DNA of 64,000 nt from Arthrobacter sp. AZCC_0090. Lineage in GTDB: Bacteria; Actinomycetota; Actinomycetes; Actinomycetales; Micrococcaceae. Each line of letters opens with the position of its first letter. The stretch's first letter is position 1. The stretch lies in NCBI RefSeq assembly GCF_014207375.1, contig NZ_JACHEE010000004.1, forward strand, positions 186,001-250,000. The letters run 5' to 3'. A program made the position numbers and the translations under genes. The notes below the pieces were generated by a model. The model had not been told where the DNA came from and made no database searches. It saw only the letters and a program-made list of their open reading frames with translations. Positions 25,134-34,143 of this stretch are shown here, piece after piece.

Positions 25134-26062
25134 AGGTGCTGGTCGCGGACGACGACTTCGGTTCGCGTCTGGTAGCCAAGGCGGCAGTGGAGCAGTCCGG
25201 CCACGAGTGCATCGTGGCCGCGGACGGCAGCTCTGCCTGGGAACTGTATAGGAAGCACCGCCCGCAGGTGGTCGTGACTGACCTGATGATGCCTGGACTC
25301 GACGGTCTGGACCTCTGCCGGGCCATCCGCTCCGCGGAAGAAGATTCCTACACCTACCTTGTCCTTGTCACCTCGAAGGACTCACGGGAGGACGTCGTCG
25401 CCGGCATGAAGGCCGGCGCCGACGACTACGTCGCCAAGCCACTTGATCCGTTCACGCTGCATACCCGCCTCCTAGTGGCGCAAAGGGTTACTTCGCTGCA
25501 TGCGGACCTTGCGCGCTACCGCGCTGCGCTCGCGGAGCAAGCCCGGACCGATCCCCTCACAAAGCTGCATAACCGTCTGAAGCTCTCGGAAGACCTGGAA
25601 CAGTTGCACCACAAATGCGCACGCTACGGGACGGACTACAGCCTGGCCATCTGCGACGTGGACAATTTCAAGAGTTACAACGACATCTACGGCCACCAAG
25701 CGGGGGACCTGGCGCTGCAAGCCGTCGCGGCTTCCCTCGCAGGCCAAGGGCGTCAAAGCGATGGAATCTACCGGTTCGGCGGGGAGGAATTCCTTTTCCT
25801 GCTGCCGGACCAGACTGTGTCCGGGGCAGAAACGAGGCTGGAGCGCGCCCTGGCGGCAGTGCACAGCCTGGGCATTGCGCATTCCGGGAATCCCTCGGGG
25901 ACCCTCACGGTGAGCGCTGGGGTTTCGGCCTACGTTCCCGACCACCGGGTCAGTAGCGAACGGCTCCTCAAAGAGGCCGACATGGCACTGTATGCAGCCA
26001 AGTCTGCTGGCAGAAACCGCGTGGAAGTTGCGCCGGAGGTTCGTCAACACACCCAAAGCTGA
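25130..26062 (+). CDS. REC-GGDEF response regulator, diguanylate cyclase
   Basis: A 310-aa protein with an intact receiver (VADDD, VVVTDLMMPG with the phospho-acceptor Asp, Lys in YVAKPLD) and a GGDEF domain with RFGGEEF. The inhibitory site RQSD lies five residues before the active-site loop, so product inhibition is likely. It is the PleD/WspR-like output of the kinase before it, making c-di-GMP that should bind the PilZ domain of the synthase two genes upstream. Translation is coupled by a 4-bp overlap. Confidence 0.93.
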   Translation: MKVLVADDDFGSRLVAKAAVEQSGHECIVAADGSSAWELYRKHRPQVVVTDLMMPGLDGLDLCRAIRSAEEDSYTYLVLVTSKDSREDVVAGMKAGADDYVAKPLDPFTLHTRLLVAQRVTSLHADLARYRAALAEQARTDPLTKLHNRLKLSEDLEQLHHKCARYGTDYSLAICDVDNFKSYNDIYGHQAGDLALQAVAASLAGQGRQSDGIYRFGGEEFLFLLPDQTVSGAETRLERALAAVHSLGIAHSGNPSGTLTVSAGVSAYVPDHRVSSERLLKEADMALYAAKSAGRNRVEVAPEVRQHTQS

Positions 26063-26229
26063 AGCAGCCGCACTAGCGTCACTTGGCGCAGGTTTTTGGC
26101 CGTGACCGACTCCCGAACCCCCGAGTTTCCAGGGTTGGCTCCGGCGCTGGGCGCCAAAAACTGGCTCAGCGTGACACCGTCGAGGCCGGTCGAACCAGCC
26201 AGCCCCGGCCAGGTGGAGACGCCCCGCTC
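26063..26229. other. Convergent intergenic region with gap-spanning inverted repeat
   Basis: Contains ggtttttggc (26091-26100) and gccaaaaact (26153-26162) as inverted arms about 50 bp apart. It may form a bidirectional terminator between the cyclase gene and the ABC exporter gene; the long loop makes this weak. Confidence 0.4.
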
Positions 26230-28143
26230 CTACAGCTTCGGAAGAGCCTCTTGGGCCACGGCTGTGGCCTCGGCGAACTGCGTGTTGTACAGCTCTGCGT
26301 AACGACCGTCCGCCGAGAGAAGCTCTGCGTGCGTGCCTCGCTCAACGATGGACCCGTCCTCCACCACCAGAATGACGTCAGCGGCCCGGATGGTCGAGAG
26401 CCTGTGAGCGATCACGACGGCGGTGCGTCCCTGTAGTGCCTCGCCCAGGGCCGCTTGGACAGCGGCTTCACTCGTGGAGTCCAAGGCCGCCGTGGCTTCG
26501 TCCAGGATGACAACCCGCGGTTGCGCAATCAACAGGCGTGCGATGGTGAGCCGCTGGCGTTCCCCGCCGGAAAGGCGGTAGCCGCGCTCCCCCACCACGG
26601 TTTCCAAGCCGTCCGGCAGCGAGCGGACCATGGCTTCGAGCCGCGCCCGCCCGAGCACATCCCACATTTCTTCATCCGTGGCCCCGGGCCTGGCGAGTCG
26701 CAGGTTGGAGGCGATGCTTTCATGGAACAGGTGCCCGTCCTGCGTGACCATGCCCAGGGTCGCGCGAAGGGAGTCAAAGGTAGCGTCACGGATGTCCAGG
26801 CCGGTCCCCTGCCCGTGCCCGCCCAGGCGCACGGTGCCGGAGTCGACGTCGTAAAGGCGGGACAGCAACTGGGCCACCGTGGACTTGCCCGCGCCCGAGG
26901 ACCCCACCAGCGCCACAGTCTGCCCGGGCTCCACACGGAAGCTGATTCCGTGGAGGACTTCCTCACCGCCGCGGGTATCCAGCGTGGCGACGTCTTCCAG
27001 CGACGCGAGGGAGACTTTGTCCGCGGACGGGTAGGCAAAGCGGACGTCGTCGAACTCCACCGCAACAGGTCCCGGCGGCACCGCGACGGCGTCGGGCTTT
27101 TCCTGGATGAGCGGCTCCAGGTCCAGGATTTCGAAGACCCGCTCGAAGCTGACCAGCGCGCTCATGATTTCCACACGCGCGTTGGACAGCGCGGTGAGCG
27201 GCGCATAAAGGCGCGTGAGCAAGAGCGCCAGGACGACGACGTCGCCGGCTGCCAGCTGACCGCCCAGCGCAAGCCAGCCGCCCAGTCCGTAGACGAGCGC
27301 GAGGGCGAGGGCCGAAACGAGTGTCAGCGCCGTGATGAACGTGAACTGCAGCATGGCGGTGCGGACGCCGATGTCCCGCACGCGGCCGGCGCGCAGGGCG
27401 AACTCCGCGGACTCCTCGTCGGGGCGGCCGAACAGTTTGACGAGCGTGGCGCCAGGGGCCGAGAAGCGCTCGGTCATCTGGGTTCCCATGGCGGCGTTGT
27501 GTGACGCGGCTTCGCGGCGCAGGTCGGCCAGCTTGGAGCCCATGCGGCGGGCGGGGATGAGGAAGATCGGCAGCAGCACCATCGCCAGCACCGTGACAAG
27601 CCAGGACGTGTTGAGCATGACCACGAGCGTCAGGGCCAAGGACACGATGTTGCTGACCACTCCGGAGAGGGTGCCTGCGAAAGCCGACTGGGCTCCGATG
27701 ACGTCGTTGTTGAGCCGGCTGACCAAGGCTCCGGTGCGGGTCCTGGTGAAGAAGGCGATGGGCATGCGCTGCACGTGGTCGAACACACGTGTCCGCAGAT
27801 CCACGATCACGCCTTCGCCGATCACTGAAGACAACCAGCGGGTCAATAAGCCAAGCCCGGCATCGGCGACGGCCACAGCGGCGATGAGCGCGGCCAGCCC
27901 TATCACCACGTCCACTCCGGAGCGGGCAATGATCGCATCGACCACCCGGCCAGCGAGCACCGGGGTGGCCACCGCAAGGACTGCGCCCACAATGGAGGCC
28001 AGCACGAACGCTATCAACTTGTTGCGGTGCGGCTTAGCGAACGCCAGCACGCGTTTGATGGTCTCCCGGGAGAACGGCTGGGAGCCGCTCTTGGCCCGGG
28101 TCATGTTGTAGAGCGAGCGCCAGGCGACGCCATCCATGCTCAT
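26230..28143 (-). CDS. ABC exporter, fused permease and ATPase
   Basis: A half-transporter of 637 aa with six membrane helices in residues 40-330 and an ATPase domain with GSSGAGKS (about 410), Q-loop VTQDGHLF, signature [11 protein letters not shown], Walker B VVILDEAT and the H-loop IAHRLSTIR. Half-exporters normally dimerise and move hydrophobic compounds, lipids or peptides outward. It overlaps the ABC-F gene upstream by 4 bp, so the pair is one operon. That arrangement hints at antibiotic or ribosome-related stress (inference). Confidence 0.9.
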   Translation of the reverse strand: MSMDGVAWRSLYNMTRAKSGSQPFSRETIKRVLAFAKPHRNKLIAFVLASIVGAVLAVATPVLAGRVVDAIIARSGVDVVIGLAALIAAVAVADAGLGLLTRWLSSVIGEGVIVDLRTRVFDHVQRMPIAFFTRTRTGALVSRLNNDVIGAQSAFAGTLSGVVSNIVSLALTLVVMLNTSWLVTVLAMVLLPIFLIPARRMGSKLADLRREAASHNAAMGTQMTERFSAPGATLVKLFGRPDEESAEFALRAGRVRDIGVRTAMLQFTFITALTLVSALALALVYGLGGWLALGGQLAAGDVVVLALLLTRLYAPLTALSNARVEIMSALVSFERVFEILDLEPLIQEKPDAVAVPPGPVAVEFDDVRFAYPSADKVSLASLEDVATLDTRGGEEVLHGISFRVEPGQTVALVGSSGAGKSTVAQLLSRLYDVDSGTVRLGGHGQGTGLDIRDATFDSLRATLGMVTQDGHLFHESIASNLRLARPGATDEEMWDVLGRARLEAMVRSLPDGLETVVGERGYRLSGGERQRLTIARLLIAQPRVVILDEATAALDSTSEAAVQAALGEALQGRTAVVIAHRLSTIRAADVILVVEDGSIVERGTHAELLSADGRYAELYNTQFAEATAVAQEALPKL

Positions 28144-29810
28144 GACTTGTGATTCCCCATTCCGGAAGTGTGCTGCAGTTCAGTCACGGTGCCGTTGTCA
28201 ATGTGCCAACGGGAATCGAGCCGGACGTTTTCGAGCAAGCGGCGATCGTGCGTGACCAGTAGGAGTGCGCCGTCGTAGCTGTCCAGTGCATCCTCCAGCT
28301 GTTCGATGGCCGGCAAATCGAGGTGGTTGGTGGGTTCGTCCAGGACCAACAGATTGACACCGCGAGCCTGGAGCAGCGCGAGCGCCGCCCGGGTGCGCTC
28401 GCCCGGGGACAAGGAATCCACGGTCCTGGACGTGTGGTCCGCCTTGAGGCCGAATTTCGCCAAGAGAGTACGGACGTCGGCTGAGTTCCATTCGACCAGG
28501 ACGGATTCGACGGCGTCTGCCAGGGTGAGGTGCCCCGCCAGCAGTCCGCGAGTTTGGTCGATCTCGCCGATCGCCACGGACACGCCCATGGAGGCGTCCC
28601 CGGCGTCGGGCTGTTGAAGCCCTAGCAGGAGCCGCAGGAGGGTGGACTTTCCTGCACCGTTGGGTCCGGTGATGCCGATGCGTTCGCCCGCGTTGAGCTG
28701 GAGATTGACGGGTCCCAGCGTGAAATCGCCCTGATGCGCGACGACGTCGCGCAAGGTTGCGACGACGGAACTGGAGCGCGGAGCTTGGCCGATGCTGAAC
28801 TGCAGCTGCCATTCCTTCCGCGGTTCTTCCACCTCGTCAAGCCGGGCGATACGCGACTCCATCTGCCGGACTTTCTGGGCCTGCTTTTCCGAAGACTCAA
28901 CGCTGGCAGCGCGGCGGATCTTGTCGTTGTCCGGGTTCTTCTTCATGGCGTTGCGGACGCCCTGCGAACTCCATTCGCGCTGGGTCCGGGCCCGGGACAC
29001 AAGGTCTGCCTTGGTGTTGGCGAATTCCTCGTACCGTTCGCGGGCGTGCCGCTTTGCTACTGCCCGCTCTTCGAGGAAGGAATCGTAACCGCCGTCGTAG
29101 ACCGCCACACTGTTCTGGGCCAGGTCCAGTTCCAGCACCTTGGTGATGCAACGTGCCAGGAACTCGCGGTCATGCGAAACCAGCACAGCGCCGCCCCTCA
29201 GGCCTTGGACGAAAGACTCGAGCCGGGCGAGTCCGTCGAGGTCCAGGTCATTGGTGGGTTCGTCGAGAAGCACCACATCGAAGCGGCTCAGCAGGAGCGC
29301 GGCCAAGGCAACGCGGGCAGCCTGCCCACCGGACAGTCCCGTCATGGGGGCGTCCGGACCTGATTCCAGGCCCAGTTCCGCCAACACCCCGGGGATCCGG
29401 TCCTCCAGGTCGGCGGCACCCGATGCCATCCAGCGGTCGAAAGCCAGGGAGTAGGCGTCATCGGCCTCCGGGGTCCCGGCGGCGAGACCGTCGGCGCCAG
29501 CCTCCATGTCCGCCGTGGCTTGGGCGCAACCCGTGCGGCGGGCAATGTAGCCGGCAACCGTTTCGCCTGGAGTGCGTTCGTGTTCCTGAGGTAGCCATCC
29601 CACAAAGGCGTCAGCGGGAGCGAGGCTGACTGTGCCCTCTTGGGGACGGTCAGCTCCGGCAAGAATGCGCAAGAGCGTGGATTTCCCGGCACCGTTGGCG
29701 CCGACGACACCCACGACGTCTCCGGGCGCGACTGTGAGGGAGAGCTTCGAGAACAAGGTGCGGTGACCGTGGCCGCCGGAGAGCTCTTTGGCGACAAGCG
29801 TTGCAGTCAT
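28140..29810 (-). CDS. ABC-F family protein, possible ribosome protection
   Basis: Two ATPase cassettes without membrane domains in 556 aa. Cassette 1 has GANGAGKS (37-44), LSGGQAARV and [10 protein letters not shown]; cassette 2 has [17 protein letters not shown] and [11 protein letters not shown]. They are joined by a charged helical linker (about 245-330), the feature that contacts the ribosomal P-site region in ABC-F proteins. ABC-F proteins act on ribosomes, either as translation factors or antibiotic-resistance proteins. The long structured leader upstream and the linked exporter fit the antibiotic-responsive subgroup, but the family alone does not prove resistance. Start ATG 29810 with AGGATAG. 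Confidence 0.9.
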   Translation of the reverse strand: MTATLVAKELSGGHGHRTLFSKLSLTVAPGDVVGVVGANGAGKSTLLRILAGADRPQEGTVSLAPADAFVGWLPQEHERTPGETVAGYIARRTGCAQATADMEAGADGLAAGTPEADDAYSLAFDRWMASGAADLEDRIPGVLAELGLESGPDAPMTGLSGGQAARVALAALLLSRFDVVLLDEPTNDLDLDGLARLESFVQGLRGGAVLVSHDREFLARCITKVLELDLAQNSVAVYDGGYDSFLEERAVAKRHARERYEEFANTKADLVSRARTQREWSSQGVRNAMKKNPDNDKIRRAASVESSEKQAQKVRQMESRIARLDEVEEPRKEWQLQFSIGQAPRSSSVVATLRDVVAHQGDFTLGPVNLQLNAGERIGITGPNGAGKSTLLRLLLGLQQPDAGDASMGVSVAIGEIDQTRGLLAGHLTLADAVESVLVEWNSADVRTLLAKFGLKADHTSRTVDSLSPGERTRAALALLQARGVNLLVLDEPTNHLDLPAIEQLEDALDSYDGALLLVTHDRRLLENVRLDSRWHIDNGTVTELQHTSGMGNHKS

Positions 29811-29976
29811 TGGTCTATCCTCTCACTGCTCCGCCCCTCAGCGGAAAGGGCCAGCACGGAAAGGGCCAGCGCAGAAAGGAAGGCCGGAGCATGGAAGAAC
29901 CCGCTGGTCCGTACTTGGGGGGTGTGCGGACCAGCGGGTTCGAGAATCAAGCATAATTCAATGTGCCCGCATCGTA
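29811..29976 (-). promoter_or_regulatory. ABC-F leader: promoter, leader ORF and 15-bp hairpin
   Basis: On the minus strand a good promoter (CTGACA, 16 bp, TACGAT at 29976-29971) is followed by a small ORF from ATG 29954 starting MLDSRTRWSAH and ending about 38 codons later near 29838. Inside the ORF, GAACCCGCTGGTCCG (29941-29927) and CGGACCAGCGGGTTC (29911-29897) form a perfect 15-bp hairpin. A translated leader with a strong stem in front of an ABC-F gene is the layout of antibiotic-sensing attenuators. Only weak T-runs follow the stem. Confidence 0.6.
29838..29954 (-). CDS. Putative 38-codon leader peptide of the ABC-F gene
   Basis: The frame opens at ATG 29954 (MLDSRTRWSAHPPSTDQRV) and closes at TGA 29838-29840, about 27 bp before the ABC-F start. 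It has no clear Shine-Dalgarno sequence, but its ATG sits about 10 nt from the predicted transcription start, so near-leaderless initiation is possible. Its C-terminal part is a short CAGPF/RAGPF repetition. It is too short for coding statistics and is proposed from position only. Confidence 0.4.
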   Translation of the reverse strand: MLDSRTRWSAHPPSTDQRVLPCSGLPFCAGPFRAGPFR

Positions 29977-30036
29977 AAATCGACCTCTCTCCTGTCAGAA
30001 ACTGCCCACCGAAAACCGTCTATCAGAAAGTGGTTC

Positions 30037-30762
30037 ATGTCCCTCCCTTCCAAGGCATTCCAGCGCTGGTTGCACGGGATCGCCCCGAACACCAGCACGG
30101 CCGATGTCTGCCGTTTCTCGGGAGTGAAACGCACTACTTTGGCCCAGCAACTGGTGCGCGGCAAGGTTGCGGAGACATCGCTCGTGAGCATCAGCCGGGC
30201 CTTCGACGTGAATCCATTCGATGCCTTGGCGCAATTCGAAGCCTACGCGGCGCTTCGCGGGACTCCGGTTCCGCCCACTGCCGCGGAACTCATCAGCCAG
30301 GTCTCCACCATGGATCTATTGCGGGCCGTCGTGGAACGTTCCGAACCCCAGGACGGCCGCCCGCCCCTGATCCTGGCAGACACACCGCACGCGACGTCAG
30401 TCAGGAACTGGGTGGATGCGATCGACGGCGGCGAGCTGCGTCACCGGGTCAGCGACGCTACGGGAATCGCGCCACAGAACTTCTCCGCTCATCTGACAGC
30501 TAACCGGCTGCCCCCGGAACTGGCCTTGGCAACCTCGCGCGCCGCCGGCGTCGGACCGGCGGGAGGCCTCGTGGCCAGCGGCCTCGTCACGGAGTCTGAA
30601 GCTGGCTGGCCCCCCGGAGCGCGGCGGGAGGCCCTGGACCGGCTGAGTGAAGGCGAACTGGCTTTGTTGGCCAGCGAGCGGCTACAGGCCCGTGGCAAGA
30701 CCTTGCGCCGCCAAGAGCAAGAAGCTGACCACACCAACAGAATCTGGGAGAACCTGGGATGA
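30037..30762 (+). CDS. Protein with two HTH-like units, possible regulator
   Basis: A 241-aa soluble protein read from ATG 30037 (MSLPSKAFQRWLHG). Two similar helical segments, near residues 15-60 (STADVCRFSGVKRTTLAQQL) and 135-180 (HRVSDATGIAPQNFSAHL), look like repeated HTH units. No ligand domain is seen. It overlaps the 7-TM gene by ATGA. The paired arrangement suggests that the regulator and the membrane protein act together, in a process that cannot be named. Confidence 0.65.
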   Translation: MSLPSKAFQRWLHGIAPNTSTADVCRFSGVKRTTLAQQLVRGKVAETSLVSISRAFDVNPFDALAQFEAYAALRGTPVPPTAAELISQVSTMDLLRAVVERSEPQDGRPPLILADTPHATSVRNWVDAIDGGELRHRVSDATGIAPQNFSAHLTANRLPPELALATSRAAGVGPAGGLVASGLVTESEAGWPPGARREALDRLSEGELALLASERLQARGKTLRRQEQEADHTNRIWENLG

Positions 30763-31475
30763 TCGCCGTCCTGCAGTGGACCACGCTCTCCGTTTGCCTC
30801 GCGTTGACGGCCCTCCGCATTCCCAGCGCCATACGGGGCGAGAACCGGATGATGTTGGTCCTGTTCGCGCTGATTTCACTTGACATCCTGCTCAGCATCG
30901 AGGGTCCCTACTTGCTGATCGATGCGTGGCTCGGCAATGTCAATGTCTGTAACCTGCTTCTCCGGTTCCTGCTCTACGGGACGTTACTTCTCATGGGCAT
31001 CAAGGTGGCCAAGGCCTTTGCTTCGCCCGGCGGCGAACGCGCCATCAGGGGGCCAGTAGGCTTGGCCGTTTTGGGAGCCACCGCGGTCCTCACGGCGTCC
31101 TTTTTCTTCTCGATGGACACGAGGGACTCCACTGTTGGCCTGAATGATCTGGACCCAGGACCCGCCGTTGATATCTATGCGGCCTTGGGCAGGTTCTATC
31201 CGGGCTACGTTGCCGCATGCCTCGTCCCGGGCATGTGGCGTTCCGTGCGGCGCTCCGGCCCTGCCCTACTGCGGGCCGCCTCGGCCACACTGCTCTTGGG
31301 CCTCGGATTGCTGATCGTCTCGCAGGTCTTCCCGCTCATCCCGGCGGCGTTCGCGTGGCTGCGGCCGCTCATCAACTACTCGGCTGCGTTGGCGAGCGCG
31401 CTCGGTTTGGGAGGCATCTGGCTTTCCAAGGTCATTGCGCGCCGGGCTAGCCGCGCGGTAATGTCAACGCAATAG
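30759..31475 (+). CDS. Seven-TM membrane protein, unknown
   Basis: A 238-aa protein with about seven hydrophobic segments spread over its length and short loops; residues 120-135 (STVGLNDLDPGPAVD) form the longest loop. No transporter or enzyme motif is visible. Translation is coupled to the preceding HTH-like gene. Similar HTH/membrane-protein pairs occur in other Actinobacteria (from memory), but no role is established. Confidence 0.65.
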   Translation: MIAVLQWTTLSVCLALTALRIPSAIRGENRMMLVLFALISLDILLSIEGPYLLIDAWLGNVNVCNLLLRFLLYGTLLLMGIKVAKAFASPGGERAIRGPVGLAVLGATAVLTASFFFSMDTRDSTVGLNDLDPGPAVDIYAALGRFYPGYVAACLVPGMWRSVRRSGPALLRAASATLLLGLGLLIVSQVFPLIPAAFAWLRPLINYSAALASALGLGGIWLSKVIARRASRAVMSTQ

Positions 31476-31567
31476 TAAAAACATACCGCGTAACCTCTTT
31501 CACAAATCTATTATATCGTGACATAATCATGGATGTGTGAAGGCGACGCAGCCTGACCTTTGAATCA

Positions 31568-31663
31568 ATGAACGGGTTTCCAAGGTTCGTGGCGCGTGCG
31601 GGAGCACATTTGGGGGGATGAGTGGTGGCGGGCTGTTGGGGACCGCCCCCACTCAGCCTTTTT
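31568..31663 (+). promoter_or_regulatory. Attenuator-like leader of the amino-acid ABC importer
   Basis: A 17-codon ORF (ATG 31568 to TGA 31619-31621, MNGFPRFVARAGAHLGG) ends exactly where two overlapping hairpins begin. Hairpin A pairs GAGTGGTGGCGG (31620-31631) with CCGCCCCCACTC (31643-31654). Hairpin B pairs GGCTG-TGGGG (31631-31641) with CCCCA-CAGCC (31647-31658) and is followed by TTTTT, making it an intrinsic terminator. A and B cannot form together. It could also be a plain terminator of the upstream operon. Confidence 0.5.
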
Positions 31664-31738
31664 AAGCGTCCATTTCGGAACAGGAGCCGGAAGGGGCCCC
31701 TGCAGACGAGACCCATGAAGTCCAGGCCCGTGACTAAG

Positions 31739-32566
31739 ATGGCTTTCATGAAGAGCCTGCCCACTCGCCGCACAGCACTGTCCGCAACCCTTGCCGCCGT
31801 CGCGCTGGCGCTGTCCGCTTGCGGCGGCGGGCCATCGCCGTCGTCGACGTCGGGCGGAGACACGTCGCTGTCCGCCATCAAGTCCAAGGGCGAGATCGTT
31901 ATCGCCACTGAGGGCACGTACCGTCCATTCAGCTTCCACGAGAACGGTGCAGGTCCGCTCACGGGCTTCGACGTCGAAATCGCACAGGCCGTGGCCGGGA
32001 AGCTCGGAGTCAAAGCGACCTTCCAGGAAACCCAGTTCGATGGCATCTTCGCGGGCCTTGATTCCAAGCGCTTCGACACTATCGCCAACCAGATCTCCAT
32101 CAACCCCGAGCGCACGGCCAAGTACGATTTCTCGGCGCCATACACGGTGTCTACCGGAGTTGTGGTGACCAAGTCGGACAACACGTCCATCAACAGCTTC
32201 GCCGATCTCAAGGGCAAGACCACCGCCCAGTCGCTCACCAGCAACTTCTACAAGATGGCAGTTGGCGCAGGAGCCAACGTCCAGGCCGTCGAGGGCTGGG
32301 CGCAGGCCGCAACCCTGGTCCGCCAAGGACGCGTGGATGCAACCGTGAACGACAAACTGACCTACCTCGACTACGCCAAGACCACCCCGGACTCCGGCTT
32401 GAAGATCGCGGCGGAGACAAGCGACAAGACCCAAAGCGCTTTGGTCTTCCGCAAGGGATCCACCGAGCTCAAGGCCGCCGTGGACAAGGCCCTGGCGGAT
32501 CTCCAAGCCGACGGCACCCTGGCCAAGATCTCCCAGAAGTACTTCGGCGCAGACGTCACCAAGTAG
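31739..32566 (+). CDS. Polar amino-acid ABC transporter, binding lipoprotein
   Basis: Periplasmic-binding-protein family 3 lipoprotein, about 275 aa, with lipobox LSAC after a short signal and then a Ser/Gly linker. It has the SBP_bac_3 pattern GTYRPFSFHENGAGPLTGFDVEI, DGIFAGLDSKRFD and RTAKYDFSAPY. ATGs at 31715, 31739 and 31748 are all possible and none has a good ribosome site; 31739 is a compromise. Close relatives bind cystine or other polar amino acids; the exact ligand is not determined. The permease and ATPase follow within 16 bp and as an overlap. Confidence 0.88.
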   Translation: MAFMKSLPTRRTALSATLAAVALALSACGGGPSPSSTSGGDTSLSAIKSKGEIVIATEGTYRPFSFHENGAGPLTGFDVEIAQAVAGKLGVKATFQETQFDGIFAGLDSKRFDTIANQISINPERTAKYDFSAPYTVSTGVVVTKSDNTSINSFADLKGKTTAQSLTSNFYKMAVGAGANVQAVEGWAQAATLVRQGRVDATVNDKLTYLDYAKTTPDSGLKIAAETSDKTQSALVFRKGSTELKAAVDKALADLQADGTLAKISQKYFGADVTK

Positions 32567-32581
32567 CCGGCGGCCACACAG

Positions 32582-33247
32582 ATGACCTTCAACTGGGATC
32601 TCGTCTGGAGCTCCTTCGGGCCAATCATCGGCGGCGCCGTCACGGGCACCATCCCCCTGACCCTGGCGTCGTTCGCCCTGGGCCTGGCGCTGGCACTCCT
32701 TGTTGCACTCTTGCGCTTGAGTCCCAACCGGGTGTTCTCCGGCGTCGCACGCTTCTACGTCTCCGTGATCCGCGGCACTCCCCTGCTGGTGCAGCTGTTC
32801 GTGATCTTCTATGGCCTTCCGAGCATCGGCGTGAAGCTGGAACCGTGGCCCAGCGCCATCATCGCGTTTTCCCTCAATGTGGGCGGCTACGCGGCGGAGG
32901 TCATCCGCGCCGCGATCCTCTCCGTGCCCAAGGGCCAATGGGAGGCAGGGCACACCATCGGAATGTCCCGGCCGCAAACGCTAGTGCGGATTATCCTCCC
33001 GCAGGCGGCCAGGGTCTCGGTGCCCCCGCTCTCCAACACCTTCATTTCCCTCGTGAAGGACACCTCTCTGGCTTCGCTCATCCTGGTCACCGAGCTCTTC
33101 CGCAATGCCCAGCAGATCGCGGCGTTCAGCCAGGAATTCATGATCCTGTACCTCGAAGCCGCTTTGGTCTACTGGGTTATTTGCCTCGTCCTCTCCACGG
33201 GCCAGTCCGCCCTGGAGCGCAGATTGGACCGATATGTCGCCCACTGA
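32582..33247 (+). CDS. Polar amino-acid ABC transporter, permease
   Basis: A 221-aa HisM/GlnP-type permease with five membrane helices. The ATPase-contact EAA loop is EAGHTIGMSRPQTLVRIILPQA, and VIRGTPLLVQLF is the family entry motif. A single permease implies a homodimer in the membrane. It overlaps the ATPase gene by 14 bp. Confidence 0.93.
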   Translation: MTFNWDLVWSSFGPIIGGAVTGTIPLTLASFALGLALALLVALLRLSPNRVFSGVARFYVSVIRGTPLLVQLFVIFYGLPSIGVKLEPWPSAIIAFSLNVGGYAAEVIRAAILSVPKGQWEAGHTIGMSRPQTLVRIILPQAARVSVPPLSNTFISLVKDTSLASLILVTELFRNAQQIAAFSQEFMILYLEAALVYWVICLVLSTGQSALERRLDRYVAH

Positions 33248-34061
33248 GCCCAGCTACGCCTCCCCAGCAGGCACCGGGCTGGTTTTGTCCGCCCGCAGCC
33301 TCGCCAAAGCATTCGGCAGCAACGTGGTGCTGCGCGGCATCGACATCGATGTCCTGCGTGGCCAGGTGGTTGCACTGATCGGGCCTTCCGGTTCGGGGAA
33401 GACCACCGTTTTGCGCTCGCTCAACGGCCTCGAAGTGCCCGACGCCGGGACCGTCACCTTCGGGGACGCCGACGCCGGTACGGTGCGGGGGTCCGGCGCG
33501 GGACTGACCCTCGATTTCGCCGGCACGGTGGGCAAGCGGGAGATCGCTGCCCTGCGTGACCGCAGTGCCATGGTGTTCCAGCACTACAACCTTTTCCCGC
33601 ACATGACGGTGCTGAAGAACATCATCGAGGGACCTGTCCAAGTCCAGAAACGGCCGCGGGCGGAAGTGGTGGCCGAGGCGGAGCGGCTCCTGGCCCGGGT
33701 AGGGCTCGCGGACAAGCGCGATGCCTACCCCTTCGAGTTGTCAGGCGGGCAACAACAACGTGTGGGAATCGTGCGCGCGCTGGCCCTCAAACCCCAGTTG
33801 TTGCTCTTCGACGAGCCCACCTCGGCCCTGGATCCAGAGCTCGTGGGTGAGGTACTTGGTGTCATCAAGGAACTTGCCGACGAGGGGTGGACCATGGTGA
33901 TCGTGACCCACGAACTCGCCTTCGCACGTCAAGTGGCCGACGAAGTCATCTTCATGGACGGCGGCGTAGTGGTGGAACGCGGGCCCGCCGCGGAGGTCCT
34001 GAGGGCCCCGCGGCAGGAACGCACCCAGCAATTCGTCAAGCGGCTGCAGCACGACGTCTGA
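33234..34061 (+). CDS. Polar amino-acid ABC transporter, ATPase
   Basis: A 275-aa ATPase with GPSGSGKT, Q-loop FQHYNLFPHMTV, signature LSGGQQQRVGI, Walker B LLLFDEPTSALD and H-loop VTHEL. An insert of about 25 residues between strands near residues 75-105 distinguishes it from GlnQ. It powers uptake by the preceding binding protein and permease. Confidence 0.93.
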   Translation: MSPTEPSYASPAGTGLVLSARSLAKAFGSNVVLRGIDIDVLRGQVVALIGPSGSGKTTVLRSLNGLEVPDAGTVTFGDADAGTVRGSGAGLTLDFAGTVGKREIAALRDRSAMVFQHYNLFPHMTVLKNIIEGPVQVQKRPRAEVVAEAERLLARVGLADKRDAYPFELSGGQQQRVGIVRALALKPQLLLFDEPTSALDPELVGEVLGVIKELADEGWTMVIVTHELAFARQVADEVIFMDGGVVVERGPAAEVLRAPRQERTQQFVKRLQHDV

Positions 34062-34064
34062 GGC

Positions 34065-34130
34065 CCAACTAGCTCGCATTTGTTGTCGTTTTTGGCCCCC
34101 AAAGCGACATTAACTGCGAGTTAGTTGGGT
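34065..34130. repeat. 66-bp imperfect palindrome between convergent genes
   Basis: Outer arms cccaactagctcgca (34065-34079) and tgcgagttagttggg (34116-34130) match at 14 of 15 positions; the inner part (ttgtcgtttttgg / ccaaagcgacatt) also pairs. The element sits between the convergent ATPase and mannosidase genes and can act as a bidirectional terminator. Its form suggests a dispersed REP-like intergenic repeat. Confidence 0.7.
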
Positions 34131-34143
34131 GGGTGAGCACGGC

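Noticed and set aside
26091..26162. Inverted ggtttttggc arms as an attachment site
   Set aside because: No integrase or duplicated flank; more likely terminator-like sequence.
31447..32977. Long minus-strand frames opposite the amino-acid importer
   Set aside because: Shadows of the binding protein and permease genes.
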